64,000 bases of DNA from contig NC_088209.1 in assembly GCF_037126465.1 (NCBI RefSeq), forward strand, positions 2,852,001 to 2,916,000. The letters run 5' to 3'. The notes beneath the pieces were generated by a model, which worked only from the letters and a program-made list of their open reading frames with translations, had not been told where the DNA came from and did no database searches. Below are positions 52,001 to 60,793 of this stretch, one piece after another; positions within the stretch are counted from its first letter, which is position 1; each line of letters starts with the position of its first letter. The DNA comes from Ornithodoros turicata. Its lineage: Eukaryota > Arthropoda > Arachnida > Ixodida > Argasidae. Position numbers and translations under genes: made by a program.

Positions 52001-53999
52001 GCGTTGTGCCCTTGTCCAGCATATCGTTAAGCGAATGACTTCCCGGTTCATGCGAAGAGGCATCGAACACGACACGAACCTTGGTTGTCACCGCTTCCCG
52101 CCGTATGACTGCGTGGTGAGGAAGGTAATACACATGACGGGCACCTTGGTCCGACGGCTCCACTCGCTCCGCATGACCCTCGTTGAAGTACTCGCTGATT
52201 GTGCGGTCATATTCTCGCAGCACGTCCGGATGAGCTTCGAAACGTTTAAGTTGACGCTGTAGCCTTGCTTCAGCAACGGGTCTGTTCGTAGTGGACAAAA
52301 GGTAGGGCGCCTTGACCATCAAGGGAACGACGTATCGTCCCTCTTCCTTGTATACTGCGCTCTGAAACTGGTCAAATGCCGTGCGCTCCTCGGTAGCTTG
52401 GGAATGAGCTGAATCGGTTATGCCAATTGCATCAAGTCTCCACATCTCCGAAGGGTCTATCACTTTTTCGTCACCGCAAGCGATGTTGAAGTAGCCTAAA
52501 AAGAGTGCGACAGTGTTGCCGCACATGGGTGCTGGAAGGCTGGAACTTGAGTTGACTCCTTGGACCACCCAGCCGAACATTGTCTCCACGGCACACATGC
52601 GGTCGCCGAGGCGCTCGGTACGTCCCGTAACCACGCTCCAGTAGAAGTCTGAGCCGATAAGGACGCTAATGACAGAGTTTTCCCTCGTACAAGAATTAGG
52701 TTCGTCGGCGAAGAGCAGATTCTTCCCACTGAGTTCCGGCAGATCCGTGGCCAAGGTAGTTGTTACGGTACATACTTCTGGAACCTCCAGCGCTTCTAGG
52801 GTGACTGCATTAGAGGTAAATCGGCTGCTAAGAGTGAGCTTGACTCTTGGGAATAGTCGTTTCGACTCGTGACTCGTTTCGTTGACTCGTGGGAATAGTC
52901 GAGCTTCTGGTTGAAGCAGCACATATCCGCCTTCTTCAGACGCCCATACTGTCGCTGTCTGTAGTAATATCGGGTGACCGACCCCGCTGCTCGTATGAGT
53001 CGCAGCCACGGTAGCTGTAGCGTGCTGTGGGCTCTGTGGTCCAGATGTGGACTGGGAGTTCGAGGCCCCGAGGGCGGATGACGGTTGTAGACACCTTGCG
53101 TCAGGTCTCTTCCATAGGTCGCACAGTACCGTCAGATGGCGGCTTGAACAGGCCCGACATCTCAGTGTCGCTGCAGTGCGGCACTGACGAGCCATGTGCC
53201 CACGCTTGCCGCACTTGAAGCAGCAACGCCTTGCTGACAGTCTCCTTCGCTTTTCATCGGTTGATAAGGAGGCGTGGCACTCCTGGGTTGTGTGACCAGA
53301 CTGGTCACACAAAGGACACGTGAGCTGGTCGGGAGGGGCGGACCCTGTAGCTAACGCCAAAGCAGTCGGAAGGTGGGAGGAGCTCCGTGAATGCACTCGT
53401 TCGGTTGATGCGAGATTCGAGTTTTCTTTCACGCGTGCTGCCTTGGTCTCCTCTCTGCTCTCCACTTGGACCCTCAGAAATTCCATGGCAGTGTTCACTT
53501 CTTCGGCACGAGAGCCTGCTGCGGAGCTGGACGGTGCATCCTGTTTATCTTGCGTCTTCAAGCGCTGTCTGTAAAGAACAGCGATATCTTCCGGTAGGGA
53601 ACGCATGAGGACCCGATGGAGAACTACTGCGTACTCCGCTGCAGGAACACCAAGACTCTCGAGGCAGCTGGTGCGGAACTGAATCTGTTCGTAGAGGTCC
53701 CGGAGCCGAGTTATCTGAGACGAACATGAGATAGGCGCGATGGCAAGAAGGCTATCAATATGTTCATCGACAAGAGCGTCGGTACGGCCAAACCGCTCGG
53801 TGAGCACGCTCACCGCCACCGGGTAGTTGGTTTCGTTAAGGCGAATCCACTCGACTGCACGCCTTGCAGATCCACTCAAGTATGTCTTCAGGTATTGGAA
53901 TTTCTCTATGTCGGGGAGATCTGGACGTCGATGGATAGTTGCTTCGAAGTGTTCCCAGAACCCCTGCCATTCACGGAGCTCACCAGAGAACACCGGCAC
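49089..53999 (-). CDS. BEL/Pao gag-pol polyprotein (1636 codons, protease segment lost)
   Basis: Domains in order: gag DUF1759-like region (FSGELREWQGFWEHFEATIH, residues 1-170), two zinc knuckles (CPLCDQSGHTTQEC and CFKCGKRGHMARQC, about 228-273), a damaged protease region near 330-400 with no D[ST]G motif, RT (FYVDDLVIGA), RNase H (LHVFCDASPMAYGVAVYV), H2C2 (HIRLLHGG...CLPC), integrase core (FDVVGIDFCGPL, TIYSDNAKTF, APWWGGFWERLIRTI) and a DUF5641 end (VWKLGRIVGSFPGRDG). The recorded start is a GTG inside a longer frame; the true start is ATG 54434, before an in-frame TGA. Everything except the protease looks functional. Confidence 0.93.
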   Translation of the reverse strand: MPVFSGELREWQGFWEHFEATIHRRPDLPDIEKFQYLKTYLSGSARRAVEWIRLNETNYPVAVSVLTERFGRTDALVDEHIDSLLAIAPISCSSQITRLRDLYEQIQFRTSCLESLGVPAAEYAVVLHRVLMRSLPEDIAVLYRQRLKTQDKQDAPSSSAAGSRAEEVNTAMEFLRVQVESREETKAARVKENSNLASTERVHSRSSSHLPTALALATGSAPPDQLTCPLCDQSGHTTQECHASLSTDEKRRRLSARRCCFKCGKRGHMARQCRTAATLRCRACSSRHLTVLCDLWKRPDARCLQPSSALGASNSQSTSGPQSPQHATATVAATHTSSGVGHPILLQTATVWASEEGGYVLLQPEARLFPRVNETSHESKRLFPRVKLTLSSRFTSNAVTLEALEVPEVCTVTTTLATDLPELSGKNLLFADEPNSCTRENSVISVLIGSDFYWSVVTGRTERLGDRMCAVETMFGWVVQGVNSSSSLPAPMCGNTVALFLGYFNIACGDEKVIDPSEMWRLDAIGITDSAHSQATEERTAFDQFQSAVYKEEGRYVVPLMVKAPYLLSTTNRPVAEARLQRQLKRFEAHPDVLREYDRTISEYFNEGHAERVEPSDQGARHVYYLPHHAVIRREAVTTKVRVVFDASSHEPGSHSLNDMLDKGTTLGAELLQLLLQFRCNHIVMTADIRKAFLQIHVRREDRDLLRFLWIERLPSSDDPCPTIVEWRMTRVPFGASSSPFLLSATLMHHLESWKTIHPEIASRLQRAFYVDDLVIGASTEPEALHIYQTARAIVADASMELRKWCSSSETLNEQFRADGVSLDDIGQPFVRCKVLGLPWNRSADTIVMTTQNVSSYVATQPATKRVVLQTFARLFDPLGLLGPFLVRAKLLFQELWRRNCTWEEALPEDVHEHWKTWTSELSELSSFEVPRCVISPATQGAKGQELHVFCDASPMAYGVAVYVRCVMSENSFASQLLMSKGRIAPLRPVSIPRLELLACLLAARLCHYVRQLPELSQAVVHLWTDSAVALHWICGDAVRQEVFVRNRSSEIRRLTRGFHWHHCRSQDNPADLLTRGEPASFVSRKTIWWAGPAWLTNPQVDWPTDLCPSQKHDDLRTGLTSACQSLSLPTSPHLHDPLLRINDYGRLTKVLRVTAWIKRFLRNASLHTTSSSGPLTAAELCEAELYWIRFVQRSAFPSEVATLEVGQSVESASSILTLQPFLDKKGLLRVGGRLQALDASEELKHPMILPCNDRFTELLVEAAHIRLLHGGVQLTLIELRSRFWILKGRRTVRRVLNACLPCRRRRLRPETAPPAPLPRDRITETMPFDVVGIDFCGPLYCRASQNTDRKVYIVVFSCAVTRAIHLELTIDMTAQTFLLAVRRFASRRGVPSTIYSDNAKTFRYCAKVLRALFDDSVQDHASSLRIQWKFIAEGAPWWGGFWERLIRTIKDALKRCLGRSSLCYEGLLTVLLEVEAAVNCRPLTQLADDTEDCEALTPSHFLIGRRAVALPASLGLEVPSSTPAGLRRRVRHRQALLVQLWTRWKKDYLLLLRSAHHSQPRAHPRIRVGDVVIVEDNALPPLVWKLGRIVGSFPGRDGVERCFKVLLPNGQQLRRPPQRLYLLEADSSNAAAGGC
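52840..52938 (-). other. Template-switch scar replacing the BEL protease active site
   Basis: Positions 52901-52938 are an exact 38-base inverted copy of 50191-50228, which encodes the H2C2 motif LLVEAAHIRLLH. Next to it, TGACTCKTGGGAATAGTCG is present twice (near 52840-52860 and 52882-52901). In related BEL proteins this position holds the aspartic-protease LLDSGSQ segment, which is absent here. The reading frame is kept. Confidence 0.8.
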
Positions 54000-54029
54000 T
54001 TGGAGTTTCGGTAGATTAACCCGTTGCGG

Positions 54030-54434
54030 TCAAGAGCGCGAGCTGCTCGCAGTAGCGTTCGGAGCGGCATTGACGGTACCCGACCCTTCGCCTGAGCGCT
54101 CTCCTGATTGGTCTTGGGTAGCGGTACTAGACAATGTAGCGCTAGATGCGGTACGAGAACTCAGAAGGAACCGAATCCGACTTACGCAACGGCAAATTTT
54201 TTCGTGGTAATCGAGAGCGGTGCTGATTTCTTGCTCGTAGGTGTCGTCGTCAATGAGCTCTGCGACTTTATCATTCAAAGCGGTAAGAGTCCTGTCCTTG
54301 TCGAGTAGTTCATCCAGGGTTACCTGCAAGTCAGACGGGGCCGCCGAGGGCTGTTGCAGGAGTTCGGTAGCGGATGACAGGCACCGCGTCACGGCGCCAC
54401 GAAGGACAGCTCGGTTACGGCGAAGCTTCTCCAT
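54030..54434 (-). CDS. BEL/Pao gag N-terminus, closed by an in-frame TGA
   Basis: ATG 54434 opens a 134-codon frame, with a helical MEKLRRNRAVLRGAVTRCL start, an acidic DKVAELIDDDTYEQEIS coiled region and a Ser/Ala-rich tail. TGA at 54030-54032 (followed by C) stops it. The same frame continues at once with VNLPKLQVPVF and the gag-pol frame. An Arg CGA to TGA change, or programmed readthrough, would both explain this. Confidence 0.88.
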   Translation of the reverse strand: MEKLRRNRAVLRGAVTRCLSSATELLQQPSAAPSDLQVTLDELLDKDRTLTALNDKVAELIDDDTYEQEISTALDYHEKICRCVSRIRFLLSSRTASSATLSSTATQDQSGERSGEGSGTVNAAPNATASSSRS

Positions 54435-54461
54435 GGGTGAATATATGAGAGATCAGCCTTC

Positions 54462-54479
54462 TCCCGGGTTTCGGCACCA
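54462..54479 (-). promoter_or_regulatory. Primer-binding site complementary to tRNA-Phe
   Basis: The minus strand reads TGGTGCCGAAACCCGGGA two bases after the 5' LTR. It is complementary to the 3' end of animal tRNA-Phe(GAA), whose acceptor strand begins GCCGAAA. The assignment relies on the known tRNA-Phe sequence. Confidence 0.85.
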
Positions 54480-54481
54480 AT

Positions 54482-54605
54482 TGTTAAGGATAGAGGAGGC
54501 TGACCCGACCGTATTCTACTGAAGAACGGTTTTTTTTATTGCTCGTGCGAACCCGCTCGCTCGCTCATCTTCCTCCAGTGCCGCCCCCTTCCGGCATACT
54601 CAACA
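54482..54605 (-). repeat. 5' LTR of the young BEL/Pao element
   Basis: Identical by eye to the 3' LTR over all 124 bases, including the eight-base T-run on the + strand. Transcription should start here on the minus strand. Confidence 0.95.
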
Positions 54606-54610
54606 AACAC

Positions 54611-55400
54611 ATTATACTCTGCTCTCTTTTGATCACAATAATGCTCGTTGTCTTGTCAATGCCATCTGCATTTTTTAGATACCGAAGATTTGTCGTTCAC
54701 CTCGAAACTACAACAACAACAAAAAAAAAAAAAAAGTTAAGAAATCACGACTTTCTGTTGTTTGAGTTTGTGTTTGATTTGTGATTTTCTGGCGACTTTC
54801 TGTTGTTGTCATCTCTCAAAATGTATCTATCAAAATCCGACAAAATAAGCACAATTTCAGACAACGAAAAAAAGGAAAATATTGTTTTGCGTTCCTGTCT
54901 TTTATTTTCCATACTTAATACAGCTAACATCGTAGTGGATCAAATCTATTCCTATTGCAGCCTAATGCCGCGTGTTGTTCGACAGCCGTACTCTTGGCTT
55001 TTCTTTTCGTCTGTGGAGAGGGTGCTAGCAGGTGTGCTGTCTTACCAGCGTTCTTCTGAAGATTACAATCTTGTTCCAGCCGTACATGCTCGCGCTTTCA
55101 GCAGTACTGCTTGCGACTGTGTTGTTCGCTATCGCGTCTTTTTTCATTCATACATCTTTGTTTCTGTAGGTGTGAAGAAAAGTTTATTGACTGGTTGATA
55201 AGCAACTGCGTGCACCACGTAAAAGTCAGTTGTGAAGCATCGACTGCTAGTACGTATGAGTCGAATAAGTACGAATGAAGCACGATGAACATTTGATTTA
55301 CACATCAGAGTTAGTGTCCTCTTCATGTTGGGAAAAACTTCGCATGGCTGCATATGCGATCACAATGTCCTCCTTTAGCTTTGAAGCCAAAATAAACGTG
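54611..55400. other. AT-rich flank, no gene seen
   Basis: It contains a CAACAACAACA tract running into a 15-base A-run (54712-54735), possibly the tail of an old retrotransposon. Frames are short and unlike known families. Confidence 0.35.
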
Positions 55401-55784
55401 GACACTTCAAACCACCTTACTCAAACTGTGACGGAACATTTGCCTCAGCTTGCCGTCGTCTGGATCTTTGGACGTCGTTCCCGATTTCCGTTCTTAGCTC
55501 ACCTCGCGTCATAGAGTCCACATCTAACATGCGTGACATGCGCTGTTCGAGTTCGACACTTAAACGGGGCCTCTTACCTCTTGTCTCTTGGATGCCACCT
55601 TCTTAGGAGTACGTGACGTCACGTTTCTGATCTCTCCTAGCCTGTAGCGCAGATGCATTTTCTGCTATCCTTTAACATATCTTAGCCCATCCCGTGCTGC
55701 GTCCCTTTTGTTTGTTCGCCAATGATGTAGGTTCTCTAAGGCGCCTTTTTTCTTTTCTAGTCCTTGGCTAGAAAGCCATCCTAG

Positions 55785-56383
55785 TCAGCGCTGCTGCATG
55801 TGGCTAATCGCGGCGTGATGCGAAAAAACATGTATATACGGGGTCACGCTCTCCTGTCCGTACCCCTTGCATTTGGTTCCCAGATCTAGAAACATAGTTA
55901 GGACGTTTAACGTCTCCTGACGCAGATCTTTCCCTGCAGTATCCTGCTCAAATTCTTTGAAACGACCTCTGAAACGACCCCATAACAACTGTGCTCGTTC
56001 ATCTCTGGTGCCCGAGGAGAGGACTAGGGTCATAAGGCGTGGTAGATTCTCAAGAAGTAAATCGACATTCTTTCCTGTTAATGATGTGAATTTAGCAACT
56101 TCCGTTTTGCTGTCAGTGAGCAGTGTGACATTCGCACCAGATCCCCTTATAATGTCCACCAGCTTTCTCACGGGCGTGTCTTTTCCTTTCGGGTGGCGCA
56201 CGTATTAGCAGTGTATACGTCCTGCATTTCCAAGAGCAGGTTTTCAAGAAGCCGCTCGACTATTCGTACCTTCATGTGCAAAACATCAGGGACAATGAAG
56301 CGGGGTTCTATGGAGAACAATGCGGGATGCCGCACTGAGTTTTTCATGTTACCATACCAGGGATGGGCAGTATTTAAATACAT
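55785..56383 (-). pseudogene. Unidentified coding remnant, left arm copy
   Basis: Two minus-strand frames, shifted near 56190, give HPALFSIEPRFIVPDVLHMK, then VRKLVDIIRGSGANVTLLTD, NVDLLLENLPRLMTLVLSSG and ESVTPYIHVFSHHAAISHM. The pieces 'LFxIxPxxxVPDxLHM' and 'VTPYIHVFxHH' resemble an uncharacterised protein family seen in several invertebrates, possibly transposon-linked, recalled only in outline. The right arm encodes the same protein with about ten differences, so the segment was coding before duplication. Confidence 0.55.
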
Positions 56384-57112
56384 TGTAATTAAAATACTAT
56401 TTAAAATATAACTATATGTATTTATATTTTGTATTTAAATACAGACTCGAAAAATGTATTTATAATTATATTTAAATACCAATTTTCGGGTATTTATTCT
56501 TGTAAATACTTTATAAATACTCTTAAATACAGAATATACTGACTCATATCTTAACGTTGCCCTGCATTTGACCTTTCGGGAAGAAGGGCGAGTTTGGGGC
56601 GCAATTATGCCAGGTTTGCGCTAGCATGCGCATGCGACAAACCATTTTAGATGGCGAGTTTTTCACTGTTGTTGCGGACAACTGTCGTGACTACCCGATT
56701 ACATTGTTCTACGAAGCATCTTCGTCAAATTTAATACAAGCATTTGTTCATCGGCACCTGTGGAGATGCTGTTCTCCTTTGCGAATCTGATTGTACGGTC
56801 GAACAGAAGATGCCTAAAAGAAGCAGTCTTCGAGGAATTTCTAATATTAAAATCGCCATGATAATCTAGCAAATAAATGCTATTCTTCCTTGCTGACTTG
56901 TCCTGATGATCATTATTATTTCTGTAATTCAAGATGACATCTTCCTCACAGTATTTATGGTGGTAGTTACGGTATTTAAATGCCGTATTTATATTTTGTA
57001 TTTAAATACTCACGTTGAAAACTATTTATGAAGAGTATTTAAATACCCCTGCCAACAAAGTATTTTGTATTTATATTTAAATACTCACAAAATGTATTTA
57101 TGCCCATCCCTG
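56358..57112. mobile_element. hAT-type MITE (755 bp) with perfect 8-bp duplication
   Basis: The left end is CAGGGATGGGCAGTATTTAA; the right end is the inverse, TTATGCCCATCCCTG. The duplication TACCATAC is at 56350-56357 and 57113-57120. The body is built of GTATTTAAATAC words around a short unique core. It inserted into the left-arm coding remnant of the palindrome. A related end lies at 59437. Confidence 0.92.
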
Positions 57113-57290
57113 TACCATACATAGCCTCAATCTGCGTCTGCTTTCCACTCGCCCGCCACTGCTAACTTGTGAGTGTTTGTTTCACAAAATTGATTATAAT
57201 AATAATTCCTAAGAGGATCGTTAATCCAAGAGCTTATATGCATTCCATTACCGATGCCAAACAATTTAAGAAATGTTTATGCGACCGCTG

Positions 57291-57307
57291 GAGGGGGGGG
57301 GGGGGGG
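57291..57307 (+). repeat. Long G-run (possible G-quadruplex)
   Basis: GAGGGGGGGGGGGGGGTGACG, 14 consecutive Gs. A similar run of 12 Gs is near 59806-59818. Such runs are prone to sequencing error. Confidence 0.7.
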
Positions 57308-58024
57308 TGACGTGGAAATTCGAGCGATCTGCCTGCCTACACTGGCGGCACTTTGCTCGGTGAAGGGACGAAGAAGGGGCGATGAAGAGGAAGGCTCACG
57401 CGTCTGGCTGACATGACCGGTGCGCTGCATATTCATTTTTCAATTTCCACGTCGTACGTGTTGTCATTGTTTGCTCCAGTTGACTAAAATGTTTCATGTA
57501 CTTGTTTATTTACCTCCACATATCTGCGCAATTTTTTCATGTGGTTGTAAATCTTGTATGCTGCTATGTTAATATTAGTCCACCAAATGTTAACCTCCTG
57601 TTTGTATTGCCTCATGGCCGCGAGGGTAAATAAATAAATTAGTCTGTAGGTCTCACAGCACGACAACCGTCCACCTTCCGCGTACAAATTATTTGAGAGC
57701 GATAAATCAGCTTCTTTTGCGGGACTCGCCGATGCCACGCAACAACTGAAGTTTCTCTCTCTCTCTCTGTTTCAGTTTTTCTTTTTTTCTTACAGCGGCC
57801 GCAGACCGGCCACTGCTGCACGGCTCATGATGTACTCGTACCGGGGCATCAAGCACGGAATTATCATTTTATCTGTATCGTGTAGAGCTGCCCTCTTCAT
57901 CACGGCTTCCGCGTTAACCACATGACAGACAGAAAGGCGAGGGCGATTACAGCAGCTATCAACGAAACCCGTGCACAAAAGTACCCAAGCAGCACAACGT
58001 ACTGAAAGTCGAGTGCAATAGGGG

Positions 58025-58295
58025 CCCAAGCAGCACAATGTACTGAAAGTCGAGTGCAATAGGGGTGGACGGGTAGGTGGAAGGCCTTGAACAGGCTCGT
58101 GCAACTAAAGAACATTGATAAGACACATACCGTCCACCCCTATTGCACTCGACTTTCAGTACATTTTGCTGCTTGGGGGTGCATGGACGGTATGTGTGTT
58201 GTCAACGTTCTTTAGCGTTATGAGTCTGTTCAAGGCCTTCCACCTACCCGTCCACCCCTATTGCACTCGACTCTCAGTACATTGTGCTGCTTGGG
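58025..58295. repeat. Hairpin element with CCCAAGCAGCACAATGTACTG ends
   Basis: The element begins CCCAAGCAGCACAATGTACT and ends with the inverse, closing AGTACATTGTGCTGCTTGGG. A direct extra copy of the end lies at 57984-58024 and an inner inverted copy at 58134-58178. The arms also match over GACGGGTAGGTGGAAGGCCT. It sits near the centre of the larger palindrome. Confidence 0.8.
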
Positions 58296-58624
58296 TAACG
58301 ACTGACTTATTGTTTTGTTTGATTTTAGTGACTTTTTTTTTCCTTCCATACTTCATCCAATGAAATCATTCCTTGTTCATCAAGGTATCTACTGGAGCTG
58401 ATAGCACTGCGGTCTTGTCTTGAGTAGGAAGTATGCTAGGACGTTGCCAAAGCTTATTCGCTCTTCGCGCGTTCTTGCTATTGTTCTTGTATACAAGAGC
58501 TTTTGTGCCCGTATAGCTCTGCGACTGAGAATTCTGGGAGTCTGCGATGGGAGTACGAACAGATGGGCTTTCCTATATGTCTTCAGACTGTCTCTACACC
58601 GTAGAACGAATAATTGCTAGAACG

Positions 58625-59052
58625 GTAATCCATAATCTGTATGAGAATATGCAAGGAATATATTACACATCCGTGAGAAAGCTGGTGGACATTATAAAGG
58701 GATCTGGTGCGAATGTCACACTGCTCACTGACAGCAAAACGGAAGTTACTAAATTCACATCATTAACAGAAAAGAATGTCGATTTACTTCTTGAGAATCT
58801 ACCACGCCTTGTGACCCTAGTCCTCTCCTCGGACACCAGAGATGAACGAGCACAGTTATGGGATCTTTTCAGAGGTGTGGTAAAAGAATTTGGGCAAGAT
58901 ACTGCAGGGAAAGATCTGCGTCAGGAGACGTTAAACGTCCTATGTTTCTAGATCTGGGAACCAAATGCAAGGGGTACGGACAGGAGAGCGTGACTCCGTA
59001 TATACATGTTTTTCCGCATCACGCCGCGATGAGCCACGTGCAGCAGCGCTGA
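58625..59052 (+). pseudogene. Unidentified coding remnant, right arm copy
   Basis: The + strand repeats the protein of 55785-56383: VRKLVDIIKGSGANVTLLTD, NVDLLLENLPRLVTLVLSSD, then after a frameshift near 58930 CKGYGQESVTPYIHVFPHHA. The upstream HPALF part is missing here. Both copies end with a QQR stop, so the C-terminus is probably real. No function is known to me. Confidence 0.55.
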
Positions 59053-59436
59053 CTAGGATGGTTTTCTAGCCAAGGACTAGAAAAGAAAAATTGTGCCTTA
59101 GAGAACCTACATCTTTGGCAAACAAACAAATGGGACGCAACATGGGATGGGCTAAAATATATGTTAAAGGATAGAAGAAAATTCATCAGCGCTACAGGCT
59201 AGGAGATATCAGAAACGTAACCTCACTTACTGGCAAGAAGGTGGCATCCAAGAGGCAAGAGGAAAGAGCCCACGTTGAAGTGTCGAACTCGAACAGCGCG
59301 TGTCACGCATGTTAGATGTGGACTCTATGGCGCGAGGTGAGCTAAGAACGGAAATCGGGAACGACGTCCAAAGATCCAGACGACCCGATCCAGCTGACGC
59401 AAATGTTGCGTCACAGTTTGAGTGTGGTTTGAAGCA

Positions 59437-59640
59437 GGGATGGGTATAAATACACTTTTCGGGTATTTAAATATAAATACAAAATACTACATGTTTTCAT
59501 GTATTTAAATACTGCCTATAAATACTTTATGATGAAAGTAATTAAATACAAAATATAAATACATTAAGACAGTATTTAAATGCTGTAACTACTGCCGTAA
59601 ATACTTTGAGCCGTTCAGGGACATTATTCTTTTAAATTAG
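59437..59640. mobile_element. hAT-like MITE fragment (CAGGGATGGGTA end)
   Basis: CAGGGATGGGTATAAATACA opens a GTATTTAAATAC-rich stretch like the element at 56358-57112. I see no matching right end, so it is truncated or decayed. Confidence 0.6.
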
Positions 59641-59924
59641 TGTATAAATAGAGCTGCCCGTGGATGCATGTCCGCTGCACACAATGCTCACATATTTCTT
59701 TATTTTTCCGTGATGCAGCGTGATGATTTCAGCATCTTGCGTGGACCGACTTTCCATTGAACGGAAACGTCTCCTTGAGTCTCAGGAGCAGCGACGGGGT
59801 GGGAGGGGGGGGGGGGACTAGACAGGACGGACACGGGACAAAAACCGACGACGACTCACAACCAGCTAAAGATACCCTATTGGAAATTCCTACTTGACTC
59901 CATATGGTATTATGACACCAGGTC

Positions 59925-60115
59925 CTACATGATGAAGGAACCTACATACAAATAGGATCCTGTTTAATTGTGGGTCCTACATGCAAATGCGATCCTACAT
60001 ATAAACAGGATCGTATTTGGTTGTGGGACCTACATGCAAATGTCATCCTACATATAAACAGGATCCTATTTGATTGTGGGACCTACATTGGGTCCTACAT
60101 GCAAATAGGTCCAAG
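59925..60115 (+). repeat. Minisatellite (about 60-66-bp unit)
   Basis: Units share GGGACCTACATGCAAATG, GATCCTACATATAAACAGGA and TGATTGTGG words; about three copies, the last shortened. No coding sense. Confidence 0.75.
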
Positions 60116-60397
60116 TCTCTCGTGGTGATCCTGTATAATTTGTGCACCCTATTGTGCTGTGTATATTAGGAAATAACAAATCATGCAGCTTCTATTTTTA
60201 TTTTTTATTGATATCGTTCATCATCCCTCTGACATGTCTGTGGAACAATCACACTCTTGCCTGATGTACAGCGTCTTCAACACCTTTACAGATCATGCTA
60301 GATGATAGCTCTAAGATATATTTCTTGAAGGCATCTGAAATCAAAAATAACAAAGACGGTTAAGAGCATCAGCTGTTTACTATATACATTAAAAACA

Positions 60398-60440
60398 AGA
60401 CTTTCGTGCAGTAGGCTGCACTTCTTCAGGTTTGAGGACC
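60398..60440 (-). ncRNA. Hammerhead-ribozyme-like motif downstream of the Penelope element
   Basis: The minus strand reads CCTGAAGAAGTGCAGCCTAC, then TGCACGAAAGTC. It has the CTGAAGA core, a six-pair helix GTGCAG/CTGCAC with a CCTA loop, and the GAAA core. An AGGT...ACCT helix precedes it. Penelope-like elements are known to carry hammerhead motifs in their terminal repeats. One extra A lies between core and helix, and I could not define helix III with certainty, so this is a candidate. Confidence 0.45.
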
Positions 60441-60793
60441 TGTTACAAGTGGTGAAGCATATATCAAAAAACCAAGTCACATGGTACAAGAGAAAAGGGT
60501 AAGGGTGAAGAGAACTACAAACGCGATACAAATATCAACAAAAATGAAAATGAAAAACAAAACGCAATCATTAGGAGGTGGCTCGACAAGGTCAGACAGA
60601 CATACAGACGAGTCGGAGTTGTACGTGGAGGAAACCAGTGAACAGCACATGAATAGGCACAGCAGCCAGTTGGCACAAAAGGCTTTAGAATGCGTACGGG
60701 GAATTAGGGCTCAAGGGCGAAGGATTGAGGACACACAGCACCTTGATGGCTAAGAGCTTCCAGACTCTGGGAAAGTAACGCGGAGTTGGTGTC

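Larger units (their letters stand above)
48971..54605 (-). mobile_element. Young BEL/Pao LTR retrotransposon (5.6 kb)
   Basis: Identical 124-bp LTRs bound the element, with a 5-bp target duplication AACAC at 48966-48970 and 54606-54610. The minus strand carries primer site, gag, pol with RT, RNase H, integrase and a polypurine tract (GCGGGAGGA) just before the 3' LTR. Identical LTRs imply recent insertion. The coding region nevertheless has an in-frame TGA in gag and lacks the protease active-site segment, so this copy is probably mobilised in trans. LTRs of 124 bp are short for the group. Confidence 0.96.
55405..59436. repeat. Large imperfect palindrome (arms about 0.8-0.9 kb)
   Basis: The left arm (about 55405-56345) and right arm (about 58625-59436) are reverse complements with scattered changes. 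Matched words include CACTTCAAACCAC/GTGGTTTGAAG, GGATCTTTGGACGTCGTTCC and its inverse, GTCCTTGGCTAGAAA/TTCTAGCCAAGGAC, and GAGAGCGTGACTCCGTATAT. The 2.3-kb spacer holds a hAT-type MITE, a G-run and a second hairpin. This is either an inverted segmental duplication or a foldback element with gene-like arms. The right arm is abutted by a hAT-like MITE end at 59437. Confidence 0.85.
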
